Source: Hyaloperonospora brassicae (Eukaryota; Oomycota; Peronosporomycetes; Peronosporales; Peronosporaceae). Taken from it: 64,000 nt of DNA. Of this stretch, positions 25,780-37,151 are shown one piece after another. The notes under the pieces were generated by a model that saw only the letters and a list, made by a program, of their open reading frames with translations, was not told where the DNA came from and did not search any database. The stretch spans positions 1 through 64,000 of the forward strand of contig CANTFL010001446.1 in NCBI GenBank assembly GCA_947650285.1, written 5' to 3'. Each line of letters opens with the position of its first letter. Position 1 is the stretch's first letter. The position numbers and the translations under genes were made by a program.

Positions 25780-26250
25780 AAGCGAGATCTTTCACTTTTT
25801 TCGGACTTGCCGACTCACGCACAGAGTATTCCAAGTCTATCCTTCCTCTATTGTCCTGTGCTCACCTTTTGTGTCCGTCATTTGGGCTGGCTTCAGCTGC
25901 TTGTATCGGTCTTGGGGGATGTCGATCTCGCCCTTGTGCTTGGGATTGAAGATGACCCCTTTGCGACAATCTCCACACATAAATGAGGGATTCTTTCGTT
26001 GCGATCTCGCGCGGTTCATTCTTGAGACTCCTCTCCTTAATCACCTGGCAAGTTGAGCCGATCAATATATTCAATTTCAGTCATTTCTTTTGTTTGCAAC
26101 ACTTATATTCGTCAGGGCATCTGTGCGATCCGTACCAAACAACCTGAGATCGGTCTCTTGCGTCTAAAACATGCTTGCCTTCAGTCGTCGGGGATCCAAA
26201 TAATTTTTTTGAGAAGGAGGGCGCATGCCACAAACGTAAGAAGGAGAATA
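25780..26250. mobile_element. LTR-like dispersed repeat, right of copy B
   Basis: Same family and orientation as 14,850-15,278. Landmarks are GATCTTTCACTTTTTTCGG, the CTCACCTTTTGTGTCCGTC block, CTTGGGATTGAAG, GCTTGCCTTCAGTCGTCGGG and a GAGAAGGAGGGCGC end. It starts about 50 bp right of the point where copies A and B stop matching, so the breakpoint and this insertion may be linked. Confidence 0.55.
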
Positions 26251-27225
26251 CAAATATGTTTAAATACCAATGAATAAAAAATGATACAGTGTAAGAATTA
26301 AACTATTTTAAACACATAATAATTTCCTAGCCGATATTACCTTTAGGCGCTCATGTTTTTAAAAACGGATGAAAATTTCAAGCAGGTGTCTCAGTAGTCA
26401 CGTCACAAATTACAACATTGTACGTTTGAAGAAAATATCACCATATCTCCAATATCACGATTATGCCTCGAATGTTAGTATAGACTCCAACAAATTTAAG
26501 GATATATATATGTATATATATAATGAGCTGAATGTGCTTACATCAAATATATGGCATCAATATTGGACAGCTTTCACCGGCTTTATGATCGGAACTTATA
26601 AGGGTTGTCTCGTATACCCTTCCCACCTCTTTCTTCCATTTTTTTAACTCTAACCGTCATTAGACATCTTTCCATAAATTTACATACCGTTCTAAACCAT
26701 AACTTTTTGTCGATTTATAGATTGATGGGTATCGACACACTTCCTTTCTTTCTCCAATTAATTCACAAATCTATCCCACGTGCTTTTTCGATAAGATTTC
26801 ACTGGTCCCCTGTTCTCTAGTGCGAATTCATCCAGGAAGATATTAGATGGGCTGGTACGGGCCATATCAATTATTTCATCATTCAGTACATCACTTTGAC
26901 CGTTGAACATCCCTTCTGAAAAGGAACACATCTTTATCATCCCTACCATTCCAGTACATCTCATGTCAAATATTTTGAGCGTGTCATTCCACGCTCTGTA
27001 ACAGTAACCCCTGGTCCCAGATCATAATAGTTCCACTTATACATACATCATCTCGAGGGGAACAAATAAGTCAAACTTTTCGGAGACTTGTATTAGATAT
27101 TCGGATCTTTTCCACCTTGAGTAGGCAGGTATCGACGACTTAAGAGACGTGGAATGAAAAATGGTGTGAATGATGTACTGAAGTAGAACCACCCTGGTAC
27201 CCGGACTAAAAACGAAGCTCGGATG

Positions 27226-27395
27226 GGTGGATCACGACTATCGGATCCGATCTGGGAGCTGATCCTTCATCTAGAAAAGATCCGATCCCAGATGGGATCT
27301 GACAGAAGAGGGAATACCATCCGAGATGGAATTCGATCCGAGGGGGAATCCGGTCGTAGAGGGTACCCGATCCAACGGTGGATTAGATCTATGCT
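27226..27395 (+). repeat. Degenerate minisatellite rich in GATCCGATC
   Basis: Irregular units of about 20-35 bp built around GATCCGATC, GATGGGATC and CCGAG. An inverted pair ATCTGGGA/TCCCAGAT near 27,250 and 27,288 could form a hairpin. It resembles the minisatellite parts of LTRs at 30.2, 33.0 and 54.5 kb. Confidence 0.5.
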
Positions 27396-28129
27396 TATAT
27401 TTGATCTTATTGGGGGGTAGTGGATAAATCAAGAAAGTTACGATGTACAAGAGACAGATTGATTCATTGGCTGACGCGTGTCGAGTGCCTTTCGCATAAA
27501 AAGGCCAGGTCGTAAGTTTCTCAATTATGTCTGCAAACAATATCAGTGTGTAGTTTACTTCACAAGACACGCGTTATCTCTTCCAGGCTGAATATTTGGC
27601 CTCCCGACGAAAGAAAGAGATACGCCGCTCGTCAATACAAGTGTCGCACCTGGATTGTTTTTGCAAGGTGCGTTGAAAACCCCCCACAAACATCAAGTCA
27701 ACTGCTTTATAGCGCAGCAAGAAAGAAAGGGTGATCAAGACCCCGATACGGCTCAAGTGGTAAAAGGTCAAGCAGATCAAAATCTATATATCTAGCATGC
27801 CGATCTCTTTGAGATCTAGGCAGCTAATATCGATTATCTGCAAGTGACCTGTAATCTTTTGAAGGTTTGCCCACGATATTATCCACCTTTAATACGGTCA
27901 AATTCAGCATCATCACGAGTCTACAAATAATAGTGCAGCCCGCCCTACCGACGAGTTCACAACGTGAGGAACAAATAAAACGCGGAAATGGAGTAATCCC
28001 TCCGATAGTCGTTCGTCTGGGTGACATTAGAAGGACAGTGTCGCATCAGCAATAAAGTGAACTCCTTCCCTCACCCGACTTTTTTTTTAGAATACTGTGT
28101 CACATATTCGATATACAACGCTTTGTGGG

Positions 28130-28360
28130 AATCTGGATCAGGTGTGGACCAAATATTGCATGCTTGGGATCGCAGACAGAGCGCCTTTGGTTCTTGTTTC
28201 CGACCACCATGTGACAATGGACGCGCACTCAGTGCTTGTCATGACATATGTCAGTATTGGTGAATAGTGAACAAAGAGGAAGTATCATTATATTTAGTCT
28301 TATCCTAATCTGAAGCTGAAAAAGTACATCAGGTTTTCTGCAATAGTACGATGTGTGGGT
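28130..28360 (+). repeat. Diverged repeat shared with about 10,440-10,710
   Basis: Counterpart of the older repeat in the spacer, recognisable from ATCAGGTGTGGACCAAA and several ordered diverged blocks. Confidence 0.5.
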
Positions 28361-29559
28361 CTCGATTTTCATATCACTCATTTCGATCGATAACGATTCT
28401 GTTGATCACACAACAAGCCCTCTTTTTGTTTATGGTTTGCAGCCCCTCTTATTCACATCGATACCTAGTTTGTATTGCACGGTACTACCATGGTTTACGT
28501 CCATCAGGTTTTCATCATATGATTTTAAGGCGCTCTTTCCTCATCTCAGATGATATTATACCTACCTACATCTTTACATGTGCCCGAGGTATTAGCCAAT
28601 TCGAATTATCACGTATTCATGGCTACGTTTGACGAACGGCTTTCACGTCTTTATTATAAGTGTTGAGGTGGTCCATTTTGCATTTGTCTGTCGTCATGAT
28701 AGGCATGCAACAGTATATTACCTGCGCTGATTTTAATACTGCCCGCTCAAACCGTTCTAGAGCGCTCAGCTCGTAAGTCTCTGTGGCAATGCGGCAATGA
28801 GTACACCCACCGGCAATAGGGCGACTATCTGATCTTCGAGCGCGCGATATATTGTCTTCAAATTGTGATCAAAACGATGTAGGCAATATATCAGTAGGAC
28901 ACTAGACGCTAACATTTACCCGCTCGACATTTGCCATGCACGATCTCAAGCATCAAAATTGGCTAAAACCCACTCCATGTTAAACATTGACACCTTCTCG
29001 TGTGCTCCAGTAATTTTGCGAGTTAATCCAACATCTGTGCAAAATTACGTATCAACGAATAAGGCATCAGCATTGTTACTTTAGCCCGATTATTCCGTTA
29101 CTTTTTGAAAAACAAGATCTGCACACAAATGCAAAGCTTAGCGAGAAAGCATAGGTAAGATATAAAAATGAATGATGAGCAGACAATTCTAACTCTTATC
29201 GAAAAATATATATAGTGCTCTATCAATGTTAAGAGATTAAAAAATTATGGTACGGCATATCGTCATGCTTGCTTCGCTGCTAAAACAGCTAAGGGTGGTT
29301 TTCCATGCATTCACTTTCTAGAAAACTATGTAGCGATTATTGGATACCAATTCTGCGTGTCAAACGGGTGTTTGAAATATTCCTGTACATCACCCAATAA
29401 CAAGAGCTCTCACCCTATATACACATAAGGCTAAATTCATCTTGATTAAGTGTATAGGCCACGAAAAATGTTTTCCATCAAAACATTAATGTCACACCAC
29501 TAATAGAAAAAACAGCTTTTTCCGATCGTGCATAGCTTTAGCTGTGGTCGAGTGTGGTG

Positions 29560-29790
29560 TCAAAACTGCTGGATGAGCCCCCAAAGCACAATGTGCCGGA
29601 CTTCCGACTTACGGGAGGGGCTCCCTGATGCCGCGTATGAATTTTGGCTCACCTTGTGTACCCGCCGGATGGCGAGTTGCACCCTTTGTTTGACTCGGGC
29701 GGAGACGGAGATACGTTTGCCTTGATAGAGGTAGACCTTGATCACCGAGAGGATATGCTTCACTCGGTGGACCGGTATGTAGCCAATCAA
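29560..29790 (-). pseudogene. Gypsy polyprotein C-terminal (chromodomain-like) remnant
   Basis: A 76-codon minus frame begins with GYIPVHRVKHIL and ends RHIVLWGLIQQF. The opening resembles the H-V-R-IL block that introduces the chromodomain at the end of Gypsy pol proteins. Similarity is weak and based on pattern only. Confidence 0.35.
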
Positions 29791-30230
29791 TCGACTCGGT
29801 CGAGAGTGGACTTACAATCAGATTCTTCAGGTAGCTTGTCGCTCCTGGCCTTTCGTCTAATCACAGGGGTGTTAACCTCCTGGCCCTCACGGTGCTCTCT
29901 AACTGCTTAGTTGGGAGGCCGCTTCCAATAGCGGATATTAATGGGGGGGGGTTGCTACTCGGAGAGCCGACAGGCCAAATACTTCCTAGGGATTCTACTT
30001 GCACTTGCTCTCGCCTTGCAACTGTCTTCAGCGGGGGGGGGGAATTGTATCCCTTCACCGGAACAGGAGGGCAGACTTCACAAGTTATGAATTCAGGCAA
30101 GATGACGACGTGCCACTTAGATCGCAAATTGAGTAGTATTCAGCACATTTATATCCTTAACCTTCTCTACTATATCCTTGCCCGGTGCACTGGCTCTCCA
30201 TGTGACCGGTCAGGAGTAGCAATATCTTGA

Positions 30231-30416
30231 GAGACCGGGTTTATCAGTGAGGGACCCAGTTCTACCTAGAAAGGACCGGTTCTACCAATGATAGCACCGG
30301 GTCTATCGAGGAGGGACCAGGCCTATCGATGATGGACCCAGGTCTCCAGACGAGGTACCAGGCATATCCATGAGGGCCACAGGTCTACCTGTGAATGACC
30401 GGGTCTGCCAATAAGG
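30231..30416 (+). repeat. Degenerate 20-21 bp minisatellite, about nine units
   Basis: Units follow the pattern GGACCGGGTCTATCGATGAG with frequent substitutions, for example GCACCGGGTCTATCGAGGAG and GGACCAGGCCTATCGATGAT. It lies inside the decayed Gypsy region. Confidence 0.75.
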
Positions 30417-30650
30417 GGACGCGGTCGTCTTCTTTCAGTATCGTTTAGCCGATACCTTGGCAACGGTCTTCCCATTGATTGGTCCTACGGTCCTTTCTAC
30501 TCTGAAGGCTCAATCTATTACGAAACCCCTTCTCCTTCGGACACCTCATTTCCTAAGGGTGACCACTTGTACTTTCGCCTGGCCAACCTCGGGGTCTATT
30601 ATGCTTCGAATGCACTTCACCACACTGACCCCGCCCACTTGCTTGCATAA
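30415..30650 (+). other. Protein-like open frame of unknown identity
   Basis: A plus-strand frame ending in TAA at 30,648-30,650 stays open for about 78 codons and has protein-like composition (NGLPIDWSYGPFYSEG, then FRLANLGVYYASNALHH). No ATG suits the start. Its strand is opposite to the surrounding Gypsy remnant. I cannot assign it to a family. It may be an exon of a captured gene or chance. Confidence 0.25.
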
Positions 30651-31439
30651 TTATGATTACGGGGGTCCGATTTGGGTCGGAAGACTTCAGGAACAGGGTG
30701 GTAGCGATCTTTGCCTTTAAGGGTGTGAATGCAATTGTATCTTTCCCCTACTGGTTTCATTCGTTAGAAATGCGCTCTTTTCTCCATCCCTGATGAGGTA
30801 GCGATCTAGTTTAATCGTCTTTGTGACTGATGTATCACTGTCATTCAACTGGATGATCTCAAAGAGCTCGACCTTCCTTTCTCGTGCAGCACTGATGCGT
30901 CGAATGCAAAGTCTTTGATAAGTCTACTGTAGTAGTCCATACTGCCATAAAATATCTACATAGAGCGCAACGATGCGGTAATAGAAATAAAACCAGCGAC
31001 CCTAGATTTTTTGGGTCAGTTTCCAGACTAGCCAATGACACATGGTGATCCAAGTACCCCTATTACGCCGCCCCCAACAAATTTTGGCCATATGTTTTAA
31101 TAAGTTTCATCAATTACATGGCGCTAGCAATCGCTTTAACTTGTCGTAGAAAGAGATCCACGTTGTAGCTTTAATCAATACGTCATCGATCTAAGATCTT
31201 CTGCTTAGTACTGATGGCGATCGGTCTGTCTCAGGTTCTCCTTCCGTGAACACGTCAGTTAACTTAGATTGACCCGTTGTGGTCGAATCCACGTTCTTAC
31301 CAATATTTAAGTATCCTTACAAATCGTTGCCAATCAATCGCTGGTAAATCTGTGAGGTGTTCTGTGATCCAAATGTCATCCTCAACCACTCAAGTGGATC
31401 TGAAGAAGCTATGAACTTGGAGATCATCCTTGCCCGTTC

Positions 31440-31740
31440 GGTCATTTCCACAACACACGATCCACTAGTCATATTCAAAAAAAGCATTATCACAGTGATT
31501 TGTCCATGCTTTGCAACAGCTCGCTGATAAGTGGCATGGGGTATCTAATAAGCCGTGTTAGCTTATTCACCCGCCTGTAAATAATACATAGCCTGATATC
31601 TTCTCCGTTCTCCTTGATGAACACGACTATTGGTGACACCCATGGCGCTGTCGAATGTCAAATAATCTTGGCCGACAACAATTCCTTAATTAGATCTTTC
31701 AGCACCTCCCGAAATTTGGGTGCAACAGGCCGTACACGCT
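31440..31740 (-). pseudogene. Gypsy reverse transcriptase remnant
   Basis: Minus-strand reading gives LIKELLSAKII, a stop, then HSTAPWVSPIVVFIKENG and DIRLCIIYRRVNKLTRLIRY followed by PMPLISELLQ. This is the fingers/palm start of Ty3/Gypsy reverse transcriptase (SPWxSPxVxVxKKxG, DxRxCxDYRxxN). The catalytic region beyond it is destroyed by stops and frameshifts. Confidence 0.8.
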
Positions 31741-32224
31741 GTTCAATCGGATTCCCCCCTCCTCCGACTCCGATATCGCATACATCTTCGAGTACTGCAG
31801 GGGGTAAAGCATAACCTTTTCAAATTAACATGTGTCTATTCTCCCATATCAATCGTCGCTACTTCTCCTGATTTTTTAGGTGAATGTAACACCAGAAGTT
31901 TCCACTCAGAAATCTTCAAACGTTACCTCCGTCGAATACATTGATACCTTCGGTAGCACATCCATATGTTTTTAGACATCTCCCGCGAATAGTTCACATT
32001 CTTCATGATAAAACGCTGAAAGGAAGATGGTTCTTTCTTCCGCATCTCCGCCGATCATACCCATACCTGCTCTTAAATATGTCGCTCGGATAGGTCTTGC
32101 AATTCACAATCATCATCTATGATCTCATTTGGTTGGAAGCTGAATTCCCTCTAAACCTCAAGATCGTCAGCTTTGATTTCATCGATTTCATGGATGGGCG
32201 ATTGTGATGGAGTGGTGATTGCTC

Positions 32225-33260
32225 GTTTGAGGATTCGATCCCATCTTTTTCACCGGCGCTCGGACGACCGACTAACGGACGGGGTTTTCCGATTCCGTGC
32301 TGTAAACTTCGCTCACCTTGTGTACCCGTCGATGGGGCGGGTAGCACTCTTCTAGGTGGGCTTAAGTCGATGCCGAACTTGATCGTGATTTGGGATTGAA
32401 GCTGTCGCGTGGAAGACTTCACACGATAGCGGATGTACTTATAAGGTGCTCGATGTGATACCCCTGCATCTTCATGAACTCGCCTTGTCCAATGTAGATA
32501 CTTGATTTGCGAGCCTTCTGACTACTTGAGACGTCTTGAGATATTGGACCCTTAACCTTTACTTGTTTGCTGCAACCAATCGCAGTTGGGGTTTATGTTG
32601 AGAGTCTTCGATCCCTGGCGAAACAATCCTGGCATATACTTGATTAAATTATGCAAATTTCTTGAAGTCAAGTGTCTAATAATCCAACCCGGAATAAAAA
32701 GCGACACGTGTGCTTCAAAGAAAATTCAAATCTAGTTAATGTTAGCCAATCAAAACTAAAACTAACACATCGCTTGGCTTATCTGTATCATGAACTTCCG
32801 GGTCCACGTGTCGCTCTCTCCAGAAGATCCCCCTAGTGTAACTATGTGGCTTACATCAATCTCGATCTCTCCTGGAGCTTAGCGTGGTTCACATCCAACT
32901 TGTACGCAGCTGGATGATCTCGTGATATCTGGGTGATTTCGTGATCCATGGGTGATATCGTGATCTCTTAGCGTTATCATGACCTATGGTTGATATCGTG
33001 ATCTTTGTGCTATCTCTCTTTGCGTTCGCGATCTCTGGTTGGTATTGCAATCTCTATTTGATCTCGAGATCTCTGGTGAGATTTTTCTTGGATTACGTTA
33101 TCACCCAATAAAAGACGTATATCCCATCCTTTCCACCAGCAATCTCGCGATCTGGACGTTTAAGTACGTGATTGTGAGCCACCCGTCTCAGCTCTTCACA
33201 GTCCCTTTTAAACTTAAATGATGCTGGCGATCTGTGGGCTTCCAAGACCAACTCAACGGC
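32225..33260. mobile_element. LTR-like repeat at the 5' side of the minus-strand Gypsy remnant
   Basis: Shares with 25.8 and 54.3 kb the CGATCCCATCTTTTTCACC block, CTCACCTTGTGTACCCGTC and TTTGGGATTGAAG...GAAGACTTCACAC. The right part holds a tandem array (32,918-33,085). An unrelated deleted segment may interrupt it near 32,450-32,900. Confidence 0.45.
32918..33085 (+). repeat. Degenerate GTGATATCGTGATCT minisatellite
   Basis: Roughly eight irregular units of about 18-22 bp built on GGTGATATCGTGATCT, becoming GATCTCTGGT-like at the right end. Confidence 0.65.
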
Positions 33261-36200
33261 AGAACCTCGCGACCAACTTGCCCCGCCGTCAGGTCGCTGT
33301 AAAAATTTAGAGTATTGAAAGAGTCTTCACTTTGACTTGACTTGACTACGGATTCTGTATGACTGACACATGTATGTCACACAACCTTCATAAATTTTGT
33401 CTTGAACATCCATGATGTATGACGCAAATGAATCTAAATTTTTCCAACACACATGCCGAGGGTTTTCATTGCCTTCATTAGAAGATATATATATATATAT
33501 ATGTAGCCGTACACACCAATCACTAAAAATCAAAGGTGATGATGACATCCAGAATCTAAGCTCACCTTCGCAAATGTCAGAAAATCGCATTCTATCACAA
33601 ACTTTTTTAATCTGTCAGGGCACTTGAGCCTCGTGGTAATTCGTGGTCACTACCATCTTGTGGCATAGGTTTATATGGAATACTCATAAATTTAATGCAG
33701 AAATCGAGATACTCCTAAGATCCAACCTCGGTACACATAAATCATCACAAATGCGAATTGAATTCCTAAATTTCCATACAACACGCAGTTTCTCACTTAC
33801 AGCAGCCATCACTATTTTTCCTATTCTCATCCAATATATGTATACCGACTTTGTTGTAATAATTAATTTGCACAAACGCATCTTGAAATGGTCGCATGTG
33901 GAAACTTGCATCGATCTTGAGTCGCCAATCTTCAAAGCATTTTACCTCTGTGAAACGCGTACTCAGTATTTTTATCTATCTAATTTTGTTGTTATTCCAA
34001 CAATTTTTCTTCTTTGCCATCTTGTCGAACATAAACGTTTCATAAAAATTGTTCCTTGTTTAATTTGGTTGATGACTTATGCTCATAAATTATCAGTAGA
34101 TTGCTACGCATTTACTTCTTTCTCATTCCGCGTGATGTGTTAGTGTTAACGATGAAGAATTTCCTTGGATTGCAACAGATCGATATCCTGCACTTTCTAG
34201 AGACTCTTGACAATATTATCGTTTACAGTAGACAAGAATCTACTCGGAATAAAGATCCGATTATCTTATATAGCCTCATTACTCATATCTTCTATTAAAA
34301 TGCACCCAGTCATCAAGTTAAGAAGTGGTTCATCAAAATCGCCCATCTGCATATTAAACTTGTGCAGATGTCAACGCATCTGCACCCTATGTTTTTTACT
34401 TCTACGGAGAAAGAATCTTTTTCGAAATGTTTCACTGTTCTGTAGTTTTTGCTGCATTTCGAACCACAATTTTAAGACTTGTTTGATCATAGTCGACACG
34501 CTTGAGAATATCCCATATTGTTGACTTTCTGTAGCAGTAGATTCATCTATTCTAGGAATCTTCCTCGCGTCTATATGCCTTCCATCCCTTCTTAAAAATA
34601 TAATTTTTCCGATTGAGGAATTATACGACCGAGTTGTCAATTTGGACAACGCTGTTTAATCCCACCGTGATTGGCTTCGTAACCTGTTAAGGTCGATGAC
34701 ACACAAAGAAAAATAATTATCTTGGAAGCAAACGGATTCAAAAACTTGTTATTATGAACCCTACAATGGGAAAATCAGCTATCTTTTAAATCTAGGTATA
34801 TCAATCTTTAAAATACGTTTGGTGACCCTTTCACTTATAGTCACGTTAGAACTGCTTGTGTTACGACGTTTCGTACACTTCAGATATTGACGGTCACATC
34901 AGCACAATGATATAGTGTCCACTGATCTTCCATCGTCAATGGACAGTATTTTTGACAAGTATACCATTTGATCGTTGCCGATTTACTTTATGGAAAGCAA
35001 CGATTAACATCTTTAAAACTTGCACGGCTTTAATAACAAGCGCTGTACCAAACTATTATATCGCACATGACGTAGCTACAGAAACAGACGTGGCAATTAT
35101 TTTTATGTTTCTAGCTGTTTATTCTCTTTGTATCATCGATACGAGAAGCAACCCATTTCTGAATTGGCATTCAATCGTTCTCATTATATTCATCGCTTGA
35201 TGCAAGCCAGACGTCCATTATAAACTTTTGGGTAAATCACCTCGTCCACAGTCAACGTACCTCTTTTAAATTGCAAAATGATAATCATGCGTCGCAAAAG
35301 TCAAAGAAAAGGATAAATATGTCACGAACGACGGACGTGTGTAAAAGCTGCACCGTCGCAACAAGGACAAACTCGTTAGTTTCGCGTAAATATGACGCCA
35401 GCATGTTAACGAGGTGTCTTCAAGGTGTATAATGCATATGAAGAGGACAGTTTTATGCATTAATGCACTCTCGGCTCCGTAAACTACCGTGTTAGAAGAC
35501 ATGATCGAGGCGCTCCAGAGAGATATCGTTAATTGGACACGTCCATTGTCGTAAAGGTTCTGCGATAATTTTGCGTTTATATATTGTTGATATACCATGA
35601 GTGTAGTGAACTCAGGGTTGAAACGTGTCTTATCCACGAGAGTGCATACTGTCAATTCTACGGTCGATCACAAACGTCTTTTCATTTATGGCCAAGTCCT
35701 GGAGAGTATGGCATGTATTACGCATATCATGTCGACACATTTATCAATTCGACCAAGTCATGACGCAGCAAGAAAAGGTTGAGATCTACTCAGTCTGTGT
35801 CACGCCCACAACTTACAGCATGGATACAAAATGTGGGTAATTTTGTAGGTAAACAAGAAAAGTATTACTTTGCCAAAATTACGTTTGAAGCAAGATTTTT
35901 TAGGGGATGAGCTAATTGGTTAAATGTAAATGAGCCCTCATTCCACGTCTGCACCATAAGACATGGACCGTCGACGCTCATAAATTTGAGGCTGATAGGC
36001 ATGGAAACTCATGGATAGCGTCCGTAAAGTGGTTTGTACGATCCGCCTGGTAAATGCTGCACATATCGCTCTGAGTTACAGCAACGTCATCAGCGCAAAG
36101 TACCGCTAATATTCTAGTAGTACACATACCTCCACAACGTAGATTGATCTCTTCTGTCTGTTAGTATGCGGTGACGGCGGGTCTTAGCTGTACACAAGGA

Positions 36201-36635
36201 ATCAGCAACGGCGTTATGGTCGATCCAGGGATGCTAATCTTCGTCACCAACTACAATAGCCAATGTAGACTTCCAGGAGTCAATCGTAAAGCTGAAATAA
36301 TTGAAGTTGATTTTTGGTGTCTACTTGAATACTAGATGTAACGCCGGTGAAGTCTACTTGGTGATGCTACAGTAGTCGATAGATGAAAAGGTTATGATGT
36401 TATCTTTTGCTTAGGTAAGAATGTGGCATCGCATCATCTACAGCACTTAAAAAGCCTATTCAGCGATCGGTTAGCAGCTGAAGGGCCCCACGGCGCTGGG
36501 CCAAAATGCATGGCAAGGTATACGTAAGCCAAAAGATTATGCGTCATACGACCGAAAATAACAGTTTATTTACGAATACGTACGAACACGTTTGCGGTTT
36601 GTCCTAGGACAAGAGCTGATCTTTTTTAGCTCTTG
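33261..36635. other. AT-rich gene-free interval
   Basis: Contains an (AT)9-type tract at 33,485-33,502 and open frames up to 166 codons (33,643-34,143, plus). Their composition follows the AT-rich DNA, with tyrosine, phenylalanine, isoleucine and leucine dominating, and no motif supports them. A lysine/arginine-rich minus frame at 34,371-34,649 is equally unrecognised. Confidence 0.6.
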
Positions 36636-36857
36636 ATGAAGCCAACATTCGCGTTGTTCTTGATCATCGAAAGTCTATTTCTGCCTTTGAGTATAGTTGT
36701 CAACAGGATGACGGGTCTTTCGAAAGCGGCCACTGAAATTGTGAAAAAGGTGTGTCGTACCAGTCCTGTCTGCTTATACTTGATTGTTGCGTTCGAAGAA
36801 TTTGATGAGAACCCAGCAAGAGAGAGTGAGTGGTCAGGAATGTGTATACAAATTTGA
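36636..36857 (+). CDS. Possible small secreted or membrane protein, 73 residues
   Basis: Open frame beginning MKPTFALFLIIESLFLPLSI, which looks like a signal peptide or membrane anchor. A short polar part with two cysteines (VCRTSPVCLYL) and an acidic end follow. It lies about 300 bp upstream of the VPS41 start, in otherwise AT-rich DNA. No RXLR or LFLAK effector motif is present. Chance is the main alternative. Confidence 0.25.
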   Translation: MKPTFALFLIIESLFLPLSIVVNRMTGLSKAATEIVKKVCRTSPVCLYLIVAFEEFDENPARESEWSGMCIQI

Positions 36858-37151
36858 ATTGAATGCATTTGAGCTGTAAGTGGCTAATTTGAAGCCGTTA
36901 TTCCCCTATTCGTAATATAAAATGATTACGCCTAGACGAAGACTCCATGGCACTTTTCACACTTGTGCAAAAAGAAATATAGAAAATTGCCCTATCATTT
37001 CCGCGCGCACTGCAACACAGCAAGTTAGCTCACTCAACACAAGCGGCCATACCACTGGAAAAGCTGTCGATTTTCCATCCAATCAAAACGTCGTGCGCTC
37101 TTCCTCGAACCCCTTTGAGATCAGCTTCGTCCGGCTGACGACGATCAGGTC

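Larger units (their letters stand above)
26250..29560. other. Gene-free interval with repeats
   Basis: AT-rich at 26,250-27,100 and around 28,600-29,560, with stops in every frame. It contains the degenerate minisatellite at 27,226-27,395 and the old repeat at 28,130-28,360. No coding region or RNA gene could be supported. Confidence 0.6.
29570..33260 (-). mobile_element. Decayed Ty3/Gypsy retrotransposon, internally deleted
   Basis: On the minus strand, 5' to 3', there is an LTR-like block (32,225-33,260, containing the CTCACCTTGTGTACCCG landmark of the family), reverse-transcriptase remnants near 31,440-31,740 and a chromodomain-like C-terminal remnant at 29,560-29,790. The distance from LTR to reverse transcriptase is only about 0.5 kb, so gag and protease appear deleted. 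All frames carry many stops. Element borders are approximate. Confidence 0.6.

Noticed and set aside
33643..34143. A 166-codon plus-strand frame as a membrane protein
   Set aside because: Composition follows AT-rich DNA, no motif is present, and neighbouring frames look alike.
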